64,000 bases of DNA from Amoebidium appalachense (taxonomy: Eukaryota > Ichthyosporea), in contig CAVNZM010000003.1 of the NCBI GenBank assembly GCA_963693365.1, forward strand, positions 9,796,001-9,860,000, given 5' to 3'. Positions within the stretch are counted from its first letter, which is position 1; every line of letters starts with the position of its first letter. The notes beneath the pieces were generated by a model. That model made no database searches. It saw only the letters and a list, made by a program, of their open reading frames with translations, and was not told where the DNA came from. The translations under genes were made by a program, and so were the position numbers. Below are positions 41,420 to 52,050 of this stretch, piece by piece.

Positions 41420-41560
41420 ATGTTTAAGCGGTTTACCGCTAAGGAAGAGAAACCGTTGGGTCGTGTTCGAGCCCTGAAGATAAGGGCTTTAAATGTCACA
41501 GCAGCGAACGAGCTGCAAGTGTAAGTGCCATCTGTTTTGGCGGTCCGCCCTTGACCTCAA
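41420..41560 (+). other. Possible tRNA-derived short element
   Basis: TTTAAGCGGTTTACCGC (A-box-like) is followed about 35 bases later by TGTTCGAGCCC (B-box-like, T-loop TTCGAGC). The T-stem pairs poorly and no acceptor stem was found, so this is not a functional tRNA gene. Confidence 0.2.
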
Positions 41561-42725
41561 GATGACAAAAAGAACAAAACTAACAAATTCAATAGAAATA
41601 GGATCAAAAACCAGAAAAATGTATTTCTTATATAAAATAATGATGAAAATAAAAACACATGACAAAAATTGCTATTTTAATTTATTTTGAAGTAGTTTGT
41701 GTGAGTAAATGCCAAATAGAAATTTATTCCAATCTCAAAGCCTCACCATCTGATTGGATCTTTGTAATGGCTCACACCCGAAAGCCAATCCGATAAGTCT
41801 AAGGCTCTTTGCGGGAATGTGGATACAATGTTGCATGATATGCGAACCGGAACCTGCTTTGACCCGTATCTTCGGCGTAGTCTAATAGCATTCAAGACCC
41901 GTCACCCATCACCCAACCCAGTGGGAACTCTTCTCTTCCCGCACACACGACACGTAGGGCTCCCTCCCGCGTGAAAAAGAGTTTTAGTTTCTAAAAATAC
42001 CGGAAGAGCTCGGCCACAACGAGCCAGAGTCAAACTTCGAAGGCCCCACGCACATTTTAGCTCCAAAATCCCGTGTATGTATACGGGGGAAAGGTTTGAA
42101 CGAAACACAACACACACTGTGGTAGTTTGAGCCTTGTTCTGGGAAAATACGATGTAAGTTATGTTTGAACTCTACTACTTACATCCACGATTATAAACGA
42201 TGGCAATAAGTTGTATATAAGCAACCTATACACGGGGAAAAAATATTTCATAGCCTTTACTGGTGAAAATAATTATTAGTAAGGTGTTGCCTGTTTCCAG
42301 TTTTCAAGTGTTCAGCGTAGTCCAACAGTTCCTGTCGTTACTTCTCTTGCTTCTCTGAGCGGTTGTTCCCAGCTTTCTTTTTTTCTCCCCTCGCCTTTCC
42401 ACTCACAACCACGCTTTTTTGTGGCCGGGTGCATAATTTTCTGAACAAAAGGGGTTTGTTTCTACCCTTTTTACGAAAGCCTTACTCAGTACCCGTCCGT
42501 CGAACTTAGAAACTTTAATTAATTTAGAAGGAGTGGAGAACAAGGACTATTGTTTACCACCGAATGTGATTTTTGGTTTACCTTTCCAGCCAATAACCAA
42601 TACGTTTAGCCACAGTGTCACTCCGGATGTGTGAAAATCATACATACAGCCGCTGAAGTTGAATGTCGTAACTCAACTTCCTTTCTCCATAATCTATAAT
42701 TACATACGCGAAAAACACGGGGAAA

Positions 42726-42878
42726 ATGTTGGAAATTATTGCTGTTGGTGCAACAGCCTCTGCCGGGTGTGCGGCTCTATACCTCTTCCGACGTATGCGC
42801 AACATGTACGGCGAAAAGAAGCAAATGGAAACCCTACGCGCTATCGAATTTTCGCCCGGTGAGGAAGAGGCTATAAGG
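42726..42878 (+). CDS. DEP copy 1 exon 1 (membrane anchor)
   Basis: 51 codons from ATG to the donor AGG|GTAAGC. Ends EFSPGEEEAIR; the paralogue ends RLEAGEEEGIR at the same junction. Confidence 0.78.
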
Positions 42879-43230
42879 GTAAGCAATCCCTTATTCTTTT
42901 CAGTGTTGCTCCGCCTTGGTCTGTCCAATTTTCGGTGTGTTTTTTTTTTATTTTTTTGCATTTTCCTGTAAATGTAACGTCATGCTTTCCAAAATGTTAT
43001 CTGCGCAAGCACCACCCATTCTGTGGCTAGCCACATGTCTTGTTAAGGTAAAGCCTTGAGATTGCGATTAATTTGGTGGTGGTGGAGGAAGGGAGGGAGG
43101 GCCAGGGGGGGGGGGGGGGGGGGGGGGGGATTAAGGGAAGGAACCACATGTGCCAAAACGAAGCCCCCTCTCTCCAACCTTACCATCACCTACCTACCAT
43201 CCCGGTGTAGAGTCTTGTTTTTTGGGCATT

Positions 43231-43298
<68 letters not shown>

Positions 43299-43333
43299 TG
43301 ATTGCATTTCATCTTATTAAAATCTATGCGCCC

Positions 43334-43365
<32 letters not shown>

Positions 43366-43872
43366 TTTTTTTTTTTTTTTTTTGTGGTGCAAGGCCTCCC
43401 AGCCACCAGACTCGCGCTTTCCGATTGAAGTATGAAGACACACTACAGGCTTGCTCCGCCTTCCCCCCACACCTTCCCCTACCCCTCCCCTACCCTTCCC
43501 CTACCACCTCATCCACCATCACCACGATACCTGTTCTACCTACCTTTCCCGTAGGGAAAATGATTATCAGCCTGATATCAAACCATAATACGTATATAAC
43601 ACTTGAGTAACGTAATCGACGATCAATATTTCACACCTTAGCACAGTACGGGTAAATTGAAATCACATCTTAGCACAAATTCCCTTATTTTTTAAGATAA
43701 TTTTACGCCAGCCCTTAGCACAGCAAGTTAACCCTAATCGTTTCATTAGGAAACATGCCGTGCCATGGCTGAAGGGGTGAAAACGAAACGTCGTCGCCGT
43801 GGCCCCGCCATCGACTATGGAATGTGCTTCTCTGGGGAGGATGCCGTGAACTGGCTAGTTCAGAGCAAGTCA

Positions 43873-43906
<34 letters not shown>

Positions 43907-43946
43907 CCTCTTCCACAACCCACCCTACCACCACACACACATGCAT

Positions 43947-43980
<34 letters not shown>

Positions 43981-44157
43981 CAAAAACAAGAAAACAGACA
44001 GATAAGATTAAAAAAATCACAAAAATTGGCCCGATCACCTTCGCAACAGCCTTACCGGGCGGTAATGCAGGTAGTGCAGTGTTGTGCACGTGGGAGCAAC
44101 GAAACGTGAAAATTGCAAACGTCTTCACACGCATGTATGAATACACACACACACACA

Positions 44158-44202
<45 letters not shown>

Positions 44203-46961
44203 CCCTTCTCTACTCTCTCTGTCTCCCCCCCCCCCTCTCCCCCCCCCCCCCCCCCCCCCCCCCCGCCCTCTCTCTTTGTCTCGCTCTCTCTCTGTCTCTC
44301 TCTCTCCCTCCCCGCTCCTTTTCTACCTCCCTCCATCCATTCCTCTCTCGTTCTCCGCCTCCTCCCTCCCCCCCTCGGGCCCAACCACGACCACGACCAC
44401 ACGCACACATATGCACGCACGCACAAACACACACACACACGCTCCCACCTCACCCCTTTTTCCCAATCCGTTCTTCTTTCAGCTTTCTTCACTCCCCCCC
44501 CCCTTCCCCCGCCCCCCCCCCCCCCCCCTCCCCCCTTGCCCCTTGCCCCTACCCCTGGGGATGGGCTCTCCTTATGTTGAATGTTCAGTTAGTTCTACAA
44601 TCTATCACTCCCCCCCCTCCCCCCCCCCCCCCCCCCCTTCCAAACAGACACACACACATCACTACTACCACCACCACTTCGCCCACATGTCCGTATACCC
44701 GAATCTGCCCTCCCATTGGCTTTCACGTAGAAAAGCCAGTCTTTTACTGTGCTGTTAATTAATGTTTATGCATCATTGCACTTCATGATACTTATTTCTT
44801 ATTACGGTTGCTTTTACAGCCTTTGCTTATGTAACTACAAAATAAAAATAAATGTAATGGAGGACTTCAGAAACTGATAGCCAAAGGGCCCGGGAGAGGG
44901 ATAAAGAGCCAATCCTTACATGTCATTTTTGCCCATATCAGGAAGGTACCCTGTGTGCTCGAAGCCAATCAGCTCTGCCTAAAGATGATAGCGCTCGGTC
45001 TTGTTGGGAGTATCGGGAAACGTTCCGGATTCTACTGCTCCAAACACAAATACTACGTTTTTGCACCCGAAGTTCGAATGAAACCCCCCACACTACCACC
45101 GTACACGGGACCCAATCACATCGAGGAGATTCCGATGGGGTGCGAACCGCCTACGTACGACACGTGTGTCGGGGACGTGCGATGGGTCGATCTGAATAGC
45201 AGGTGGGCGAACACGAGTTCATTCATAAGGGGTGCGGCTGCCTCGATTGGGTCTGATTTAGATCCACAGCCCCCCCCCCCCCCCCCCCCCCCCCCCTCCC
45301 CTGTCCTTCCCCCCTTCCCCTTTTTCTAAGCGCGAATGCACAGGCACCGCGATGTGCAAAGACACACACGCACACGCACACGCACACACTCCAATCCCTG
45401 AATCCCATCCCTCCACCCCTTCCCCTCCTTCCCTCCCTCCCCCCCCCCCCCCCCCCCCCTCGGCGTTGCAAGCACACACACACACACACCACACAATAAT
45501 ACACACCAAACCCCCAATCCTATCCCCCCCCCCCCCTCCCCCCCCCCCCCTCCCCCTCCTCCCTCCCTCCCCACCCCTCCCTATGGAGTTAAATATTTGA
45601 CAATCTTGCCCTCTTAGAAAGCCTGTGCAGTAACACTGTGTCAAAGATTTAAAGTCATGAGATATGTGTTTATGATTGGGTTGGGCTTTTGAGGCGGCCC
45701 GCAGGCAGGTGTGTGTGTGTATTGGGGAGGGGGGGGGGGGGGGGGGGTATGGGCTGGAAATATAGGGCCTAGTATATGTTGGCCCCCTCCTTCTCCCCCG
45801 GTCATATTACTGTCTTGCATTCATAGTTCTCAAAACCTCCTCAACACCTCCCCCCCCTCCCCCCCCCCCCTCCCCCGGATGACTTGGGTCCTCCCTGAGG
45901 ATGGGCTCTGCTTATGACGCATACTGTGCACATGGCTGATTTTGCATACTTGAATGTTTGCCTTTGCATGTGTCCTGCACCATGCTTCTCGTCGTGTATG
46001 CGTACTTCGTACCGTGTTCCGCATTCAAACCCCCCCAGTCTTCTTTCAGAGGTGTCCTTTCAGGACAGACCACTGTGTGGAGACCGCTTTACTTCCATGC
46101 AACCGGGCATGGTTGCTCTGTGTCGTGCATCTGTAAGCATATACGCATTTTTCGCTGCACTGCATTAGTTTGCACACACATCTTCACCGTTTTGCTCACC
46201 TTGCTTGCATAAGCAACCCTGCTCGTCTTTGATCAAGACGGGTTGACCCGCCCAAGTTCAGTTGATGCTGCTGTCTGAGTTGGAGCGTCGAATACACGCG
46301 GGCTAAGGGGTCGAAACTCAGACGCAATTGATGACTTGGGTCCTCCCTGAGGATGGGCTCTGCTTATGACGCATACTGTGCACATGGCTGATGTTGCATA
46401 CTTGAAAGTTTGCCTTTGCATGTGTCCTGCACCATGCTTCTCGTCGTGTATGCGTGCTTCGTACCGTGTTCCACATTCAACCCCCCCCCCCCCCCCCCCC
46501 CCCCCTGAAGTGTCTTCTGCCTGCACACTTCTCATTTTTGTGACGTTTTTGTTGTTGCTTTTTGTTGTCTCCTCCATATTTCCAACCCTCTAACGCATAC
46601 ATCAAACCCTCCCCCCCCCTCCTCCCCCCCCCCCCCCCCACACACACACAGACGTGCATGTGCATATCTACAAGCAGACACACACATAGGCGTGTGCATG
46701 CACGCGCACACACGTACAGACTCACACACCCGGCAAATTCCACACAAGACTTTTTGCGCACGCACACGCGCACACAGAAACACGCACAACAGTGTGGTCA
46801 CTGCCCGGAAAATCTGGTGCTTTTCCCATCTCTTCTTTGGCACCTCGCAACCTCCAATTCGAAACTGCCTGTCTCCCACATTTCCTTCACTAACCCAACC
46901 CCCCTTTTTTCCCTACAGAAGTTCATCGCCACCAGAATACCATGAGCTGAGCCGTCTTTAA
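42726..46961 (+). CDS. Membrane-anchored DEP-domain protein, copy 1 (4 exons)
   Basis: Exons 42726-42878, 43750-43868, 44942-45202 and 46919-46961 (TAA) give 191 aa with intron phases 0, 2, 2. Residues 1-22 are hydrophobic (IIAVGATASAGCAALYLF) and followed by basic RRMR, fitting a signal anchor or short membrane segment. Residues about 65-140 match a DEP domain: CFSGEDAVNWLV (the tryptophan-centred start), a leucine-rich middle (NQLCLKMIALGLVGSIG) and the closing FYCSKHKYYVFAPE. DEP domains bind membranes or membrane receptors in GPCR and Wnt signalling proteins. The C-terminal 50 residues are proline-rich. A paralogue lies 11 kb downstream. No enzymatic domain is present. Confidence 0.75.
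43750..43868 (+). CDS. DEP copy 1 exon 2
   Basis: 119 bases, the same length as in the paralogue. Acceptor CATTAG, donor AA|GTCAGT. Encodes ETCRAMA, a basic KTKRRRRGP patch and YGMCFSGEDAVNWLV. Confidence 0.82.
44554..44592 (+). repeat. Dispersed repeat family, short fragment F
   Basis: Only GGGGATGGGCTCTCCTTATG and part of TTGAATGTT remain. Lies in an intron of DEP copy 1. Confidence 0.4.
44942..45202 (+). CDS. DEP copy 1 exon 3
   Basis: Acceptor TATCAG, donor AG|GTGGGC. It completes the DEP domain and continues into a proline-rich segment ending GDVRWVDLNS, matched by DRWVDF in the paralogue. Confidence 0.8.
45878..46030 (+). repeat. Dispersed repeat family, 5'-truncated copy C
   Basis: Matches the last 153 bases of copy B, starting at GATGACTTGGGTCC and ending ATTCAAACCCCCC. 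Confidence 0.82.
46152..46480 (+). repeat. Dispersed repeat family, full-length copy B
   Basis: Nearly identical to copy A over its whole length and also ends in ATTCAA plus poly-C. It lies in the last intron of DEP copy 1, 120 bases after truncated copy C. Confidence 0.85.
46919..46961 (+). CDS. DEP copy 1 exon 4
   Basis: Acceptor CCTACAG after a pyrimidine tract. Encodes SSSPPEYHELSRL and TAA. Confidence 0.6.
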
Positions 46962-48149
46962 TATTCTCAAGGCCCTGCCTGGATCGTTAAAGCAGCTCGG
47001 TCATCCCTGAGTTATCTGGCTGTGCAGCTCCGATGATAAGAATGGATGGACTTCTTTTGAGGTGTTTGCCCGGGTGATGTGTTTAATTGGTATATAGGGG
47101 GCCCAATTCTTCCCGATCGAGTCTCCCCCCCCCCCCCCTCTTTCCGTCTTCTCTGTTTCCCTTTTCTTTTGTTTAAAAGTCTAACAACTTCAGCTTCGCA
47201 CTGTTGTAAAACGCGATGAATACGAGTGTTGTTTTATTAATTTGCTTGCTTTAAAAAGTTTGGTTTCTGAACTTAGGGCTTCTAAGCAGTTTGTAAACTT
47301 TGTGTGCGTGTGCTCCAGAGTCGAAATAATATTACGCGTCAGTCTTTCTTTTGATGAATCGCGCATCTCTTTCTTTTGATAATCAAAAATATCTCACAAG
47401 CTGCCTCTGCAAGAGGGAATTCTCCGTTTTAACGGCTCTTTTTTATGTCTACTGATGATTGTAGCCTTGGTAAGAACGTGAAGCCGTACGCATGCATGTT
47501 TCTTCCGGCCCGCCTTTTGTTTTCTGTTGAGATTTTGGTGAGACCAGAAAGCAAGGCCTTGCTAAAAAAAAAAAGAAGAGAGAGCACGCCACTGTGTGGA
47601 CAGATGCTTTTGTAAACACTAAAAAAAGGGGACTGTCTCGTCTATCTCATCTCAACCTGGGTGGCCCGCAGTCACGGAGCAAGGTGTGATTGAGGATTGA
47701 GAAAGGGGGGGGGGGGGGGGGGGGGTGACACGGTATTCAATTCCAGGTTCTTGCGTGTCTATACATGCCGGAGGCAAGACTTCCCCCTCACTCCCGTCGT
47801 GGCTCCCCGAGGTGACCGAGACAAAGAGAAGCAGAAATGCAAGTCAGTGAGGAATTTTATTATTGATTTTAGCCCTAATAAATAATATCAGTATCTGATC
47901 AGAAAACCCCCAAAACCCCCGGATAAACCCCCTAAACCCCAGAACACTGTGTGTGTGTGCACACGTGTGTGTGTGTGTATGTGTGTGTGTTTGTGTGTGT
48001 ATGATAGGCTATTGAAGGAACAGCACTTCCAGCACACAATGGCCGAAAGAACCCCTTCATCTATCCAAACCTACCCTACTTGTTTTTATTTTGTGATTGT
48101 GTCTTTTAAATAATGTGTGTTGGGTGTGTGTAGTAGAAGCCTGTAGCTG

Positions 48150-48965
48150 CTAATCGTGCGTAATCATGTGTGGCCTACGGGCCAAGGATTTTGCCTGGGC
48201 TGACAGATGAGCGGGCATTGAAATTGCCAGGAGCATGGCCTTGTTCGTGTCAATGTAGTGGTTGAAAGGCGTCGTGAAATTACGCCACCGACCATTGATA
48301 CGAATTTGCTCATAGTCCTCCCCTCTGAGTGCTGCTGTGGAGGCTGCCCCGTGCCGTGTGCTGTACAATGAGAAGTCGCTATCCAGGCCCACAGCCGTCA
48401 GACTCTGTTGCATACGAGTTGCTACCAGCGATGGTGTGTACCCAGGATGAAACAGAGGGTCGGATGGGCGGGAGCCATGGGGAAATGCACCCACTGCCAT
48501 GAGCTTCTGCAGCAAATGCAAGCACACTGGATCACGGATCACCACCATCTGATGATTGCCCGTTTTGGACCGTGGAAGAAGCAACACTGCACTGCCCGCT
48601 GGAGCATTGATTTCAATCAACCGTGGATCATTCGGAGGAATGAAGTCTGCCACCGTGCGCCGCGAGAGCTCCCCCGGCCGGGTGTAGGTTGCGAATGACA
48701 TACACAGATAGAGTGCTACGTGCGGCATCTTGTATTCCCACAGAGCCGACACTGCCAAAATCATGTAGTCGTAGGGGAGTGGTCTGTGGTGATTGGTCGG
48801 GTTAGCATGGTCCCACCCCCTTAGGACCCTGGCCGACAGGACCAAGGAGTCCTTGCACCGTCTGGGGATAGAAATGGTGGATGGCTGACAGCACCGTCTT
48901 GCAGTGGGCGAGCCCGCTGCGGGTCTCTCCCAACTCTTCGTACATGTCAGCTGCATAGCTCGCAA
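48150..48965 (-). CDS. Tyrosine recombinase catalytic domain of the DIRS-like element
   Basis: The meaningful part starts near 48865 and ends at 48150. Catalytic positions visible: Arg in YTRPGEL, Lys in RSKTGN, the box II motif YSTRHG (Tyr replacing the usual first His) and the nucleophile Tyr in FNHYIDT following GRW. It overlaps the previous ORF by 164 bases in the +1 frame. The switch point matches a four-base C run on the coding strand (48864-48867), so either a +1 shift or a sequencing indel joins them. Confidence 0.82.
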   Translation of the reverse strand: MRAMQLTCTKSWERPAAGSPTARRCCQPSTISIPRRCKDSLVLSARVLRGWDHANPTNHHRPLPYDYMILAVSALWEYKMPHVALYLCMSFATYTRPGELSRRTVADFIPPNDPRLIEINAPAGSAVLLLPRSKTGNHQMVVIRDPVCLHLLQKLMAVGAFPHGSRPSDPLFHPGYTPSLVATRMQQSLTAVGLDSDFSLYSTRHGAASTAALRGEDYEQIRINGRWRNFTTPFNHYIDTNKAMLLAISMPAHLSAQAKSLARRPHMITHD

Positions 48966-51684
48966 GCATGTTATCCACCTGCTCTACCGACTGGAAGGTG
49001 CTCACCCCATCTTCCACACACCACGCTACGAATTTGTTCAAGGCGTTGTCGTATTTCGCCACTGTGGGAGCCGTGACATTGAGATTGAGCATATGCGTGA
49101 TTTTTGCAGAGGGGACGACGTCACGTGACGGCATGTCTGCTGGATTGTGGGCAGAAGGGACCCACACCCACGCCGGTCGAAGTGCGGCTGCACACACAAG
49201 TGCTGCCACCCGCCGGCACAGATGGTTTAGCCGTCGTGAACTCGATCTACCCTTGGCCACCGCAAACAATAAAGATGTGTTGTCGATGAGATGAGCTACT
49301 CTGGTGCTGTGATTTTGTGGTGCTCGCGTGAAACGTCGTAGTGATAATAGCAGCGCGTGCCCCTCGAGGATGGTGATGTGATCTTCGTGCCGCCACGGAG
49401 TAGATATCGGATGGTGCCACTGCAGACCGTCAACTACTTTCAGAAAAGAGTCGTCGGTCGTGGGGTGGTTCGTGCTGTCGTTACATTCATCGGCTGAAAG
49501 GGCGTTAATCACGAGCTCACCGGTGTCGTCCACAGGCCCCAAGAAGGAATAACCGGGTCTGGACACCGACTGTGCTAATGCCGTCAACGATTGCTCAGCC
49601 GTAACGGACGCAATAGAAACACCTGCTCCCTTGGTGGACGCATCTGATGCCAACAGAAGAGAGGCGGGAGCAGCCGTCAAATCACACACAATGAGAGGTG
49701 CCAAATCCACCAACAGGGCCAACTCCCCCTTGACTGCAGAGGGGATTGGGCATGCCGTTAGTGGACATTGGCCGGCTGACAACGCAAACTGATAACTCGC
49801 CTCTAACACAGAAAATAAAGCTCTATTCAAAAGCAACAACCACGCCCAGCCCCCAAGCAAACGAGATAACGCCCGTGGAGCCACCTCCCGCATGAACAGA
49901 ACCGCCTTTGTGTCGGCTAGTAGCCGCGCCAACCGTGATGCATCCGGTCGAATAACACCGTCCCGTCCTATAGCCAACCCAAGTGCTACGGTCTCCGGGT
50001 GGTCTCGTGACGCCGTGACCGTTTTGGACGGTTTTATTTCGAATCCGTGTGTCTCTCCAGCGCGCCCGGCTGCCGTCATCTCGGAATTTACAGTAGATTC
50101 CTCCAACCCAACCCCCACCCAATCATCCACGTAGATCAAATGTGCCGTATCCGATTGGTCGGTAATGGAATGTGCCGGTGAAGAATTCGATTGGATGCAT
50201 CGTTCGATACGTAAAGGCGGGTGCGTGATGTGCTGGTGAGAACGTTGGGCGACAAACGGTGCCCATTTCCAGCCCATCGGCATAGACAACACCCGCGGAT
50301 ACACCAACCTATCGACACCCGGCAGTCCCACTGCTGAAGACGAAACCGGCGGAAGCCCTTGGTACCAAGACAGCCAGTCTGGCACCCGAAAACGGTGGTA
50401 GAAATTCGAAAAATCGTACTTGGCCACCACCACCGCTGCGTCCTTCGGAACAATGATACTACACAAATCTGCCGGACTGGGAAAATTCGGATTGGGCGGG
50501 TCTATCATGACTGCATTCATGGGGCGAGCATCCATGATAAGACGGTCTTCCTTCTCATCTTTCTCCACCGCAAATAAACCATTGATAATCTTTGGGGGCT
50601 CCGAAATTTCTGAAAAAGCAACCATACCACAAACATACATACGCTTAGCCAATATAGGCCACTCCGCAGGCGACGCAAATGCATGGACAGGACGCCCGGG
50701 CAAAGGGTGGGCTCCTTCAGCACCCTCAGTGGTGCTCTCAGTTGCCAACACGCCCCCAAGCCCGCAAACTCCGTGACCGTTCGGCTGTCCGACCGCGTCA
50801 CCCGTGCGATTTGACGCCACCACCAACACGTTTGGCTTCTCCATCATCTCCTTGAGGTCAGGTGGAAGGACCTCTAGGAGCGGAACTGTTGCCCCAAACC
50901 CCTCAGGAGGAAGGGCAATACGCTCAGCAACTATGGGGGTGAAAGCTTTTGAGTGATTGAAATATGGGAAAGATTCAGACACAGCCGCTAAGGGGACATT
51001 GCTGATCCTGCGGCGCATATCCGCGCAAAAAACGAAAATTCGCTGAATGGATTGTGTCTGTGCCGGTGAGGGTGCATGAGAAAAGTGCGTGGATTTAGGA
51101 AAAGGCGTGGGAAAAAAATGTGTGCTGGTAGGAGGGGAAAATGTTGAAAAGTGTGTGTGATTCTGGGAAGAGGTGTCGTGCATGTTGTGCCAAACATCGT
51201 TCCTAGGAGATTCTACCGAGCCAGGTGGCCCATTATACAACGTGTTGATTGCAGCTATGGTTCTATTAACCAACTTTAACACAGCAAATCTCTTGTTGAA
51301 CCTCCCACGTCTTCTTGGAGAGGACAACCTAACACCATCAAGCAACAGCGGGACTACAAAAAGGGGAAGTGGAAGTAAATCATTAGACACATGGGGAAAC
51401 AAGCCTGGCTCAGCCGCGCCCGTGACGCCCTCACCAGGGGTACTAACATGGGGGGCTACGGGCTCACCGGTGTACCACTTCCGAGGGAAAGAACCAAACT
51501 CAGCTGGTTCCGTGGCAGCTGTGTTCGGGAACGAAGGCTGTGGACCGTGGCCTCCCCCTGCCTCAGCTGGGCAGCTGCGGGAGGCGCAGGGGGGTACGAA
51601 TCTGTGGAAGCTGGGCCTAGGCATCCTTGTTGCCATCGAACGGTCCATCCACACACACGCGCGCCACCGTGACACCCCCCGCAC
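48802..51684 (-). CDS. DIRS-like polyprotein: reverse transcriptase, RNase H and recombinase N-domain
   Basis: 960 codons. The N-terminal 230 residues are Pro/Ser/Arg-rich and unassigned. The RT region spans about residues 300-570 with KYDFSNFYHRF (near 420), MPMGWKWAPFVAQ and YVDDWVG (near 516, the catalytic YxDD box). RNase H follows with LLASDASTKGAG (near 680), EGHALLLSL and WVPSAHNPADMPSR (near 845). The last 70 residues (NALNKFVAWCVEDG onward) look like the DNA-binding N-domain of a tyrosine recombinase, whose catalytic half continues in the next frame. No internal stop occurs, so this is a young or recently active copy. Confidence 0.85.
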   Translation of the reverse strand: MRGVSRWRACVWMDRSMATRMPRPSFHRFVPPCASRSCPAEAGGGHGPQPSFPNTAATEPAEFGSFPRKWYTGEPVAPHVSTPGEGVTGAAEPGLFPHVSNDLLPLPLFVVPLLLDGVRLSSPRRRGRFNKRFAVLKLVNRTIAAINTLYNGPPGSVESPRNDVWHNMHDTSSQNHTHFSTFSPPTSTHFFPTPFPKSTHFSHAPSPAQTQSIQRIFVFCADMRRRISNVPLAAVSESFPYFNHSKAFTPIVAERIALPPEGFGATVPLLEVLPPDLKEMMEKPNVLVVASNRTGDAVGQPNGHGVCGLGGVLATESTTEGAEGAHPLPGRPVHAFASPAEWPILAKRMYVCGMVAFSEISEPPKIINGLFAVEKDEKEDRLIMDARPMNAVMIDPPNPNFPSPADLCSIIVPKDAAVVVAKYDFSNFYHRFRVPDWLSWYQGLPPVSSSAVGLPGVDRLVYPRVLSMPMGWKWAPFVAQRSHQHITHPPLRIERCIQSNSSPAHSITDQSDTAHLIYVDDWVGVGLEESTVNSEMTAAGRAGETHGFEIKPSKTVTASRDHPETVALGLAIGRDGVIRPDASRLARLLADTKAVLFMREVAPRALSRLLGGWAWLLLLNRALFSVLEASYQFALSAGQCPLTACPIPSAVKGELALLVDLAPLIVCDLTAAPASLLLASDASTKGAGVSIASVTAEQSLTALAQSVSRPGYSFLGPVDDTGELVINALSADECNDSTNHPTTDDSFLKVVDGLQWHHPISTPWRHEDHITILEGHALLLSLRRFTRAPQNHSTRVAHLIDNTSLLFAVAKGRSSSRRLNHLCRRVAALVCAAALRPAWVWVPSAHNPADMPSRDVVPSAKITHMLNLNVTAPTVAKYDNALNKFVAWCVEDGVSTFQSVEQVDNMLASYAADMYEELGETRSGLAHCKTVLSAIHHFYPQTVQGLLGPVGQGPKGVGPC

Positions 51685-52050
51685 CTCCCCACAGGGGGAG
51701 GCCGTGTGTTTACACCGAGCTCGACTACCTAGTAGAGACCGTGCATTGACTCACAATGTCGTATATAAGAGAGTTCTGCTCGGGAAGAAGAGAGGCTCAC
51801 TTGCCCATGTCAAGGAAAGCAGAGCACGTATTTGTAATGCTTGGAGTTCAGAAAGTTCACTGTGACTGTATAGGCAGAGAGACAGACAAAATTTACGTAG
51901 TTTTTCACTCTACAAGACTCCTCAGCGCTAGCGAGCTAAACAACATACTGAAGGGAAAAGACAAATGTAAAAGTCGTATTAATATCTAGAGCGAAAAAAG
52001 GAACCTTGAAAATGAGGAGAACGAGCTGGTTAACGTTGAGTTGCCAGAAT

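Larger units (their letters stand above)
40120..42725. other. Ordinary-complexity island without a supported gene
   Basis: This is one of the few stretches free of long simple repeats. It has four CCAAT/ATTGG motifs at 40516-40590, a 20-bp hairpin at 40912-40967 and a B-box-like TGTTCGAGCCC near 41465. ORFs are under 100 codons and none resembles a protein. Its 3' end forms the upstream region of the first DEP gene. Confidence 0.55.
47900..52050 (-). mobile_element. DIRS-like tyrosine-recombinase retroelement
   Basis: Two overlapping minus-strand frames encode reverse transcriptase, RNase H and a tyrosine recombinase, the combination that defines DIRS-order retroelements (they integrate through a recombinase rather than a DDE integrase). 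Coding runs from 51684 to 48150; the outer limits are estimated from where the surrounding sequence changes character. I found no inverted terminal repeats by eye and no methyltransferase frame. The element sits between the two DEP paralogues in opposite orientation. Confidence 0.75.

Noticed and set aside
41430-41500. tRNA gene
   Set aside because: A- and B-box-like motifs are present, but no acceptor stem, and the T-stem does not pair.
42659-42862. Alternative start of the first DEP gene at an upstream plus-strand ORF
   Set aside because: It is in another frame and loses the hydrophobic N-terminus and the EEEAIR junction conserved with copy 2.
43980-44110. Possible extra exon between exons 2 and 3 of the first DEP gene
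   Set aside because: In the phase required by exon 2 it meets a stop after about eight codons, and the paralogue has no equivalent.
51173-51865. Plus-strand 230-codon ORF
   Set aside because: Antisense to the N-terminal part of the DIRS-like polyprotein; no recognisable features.
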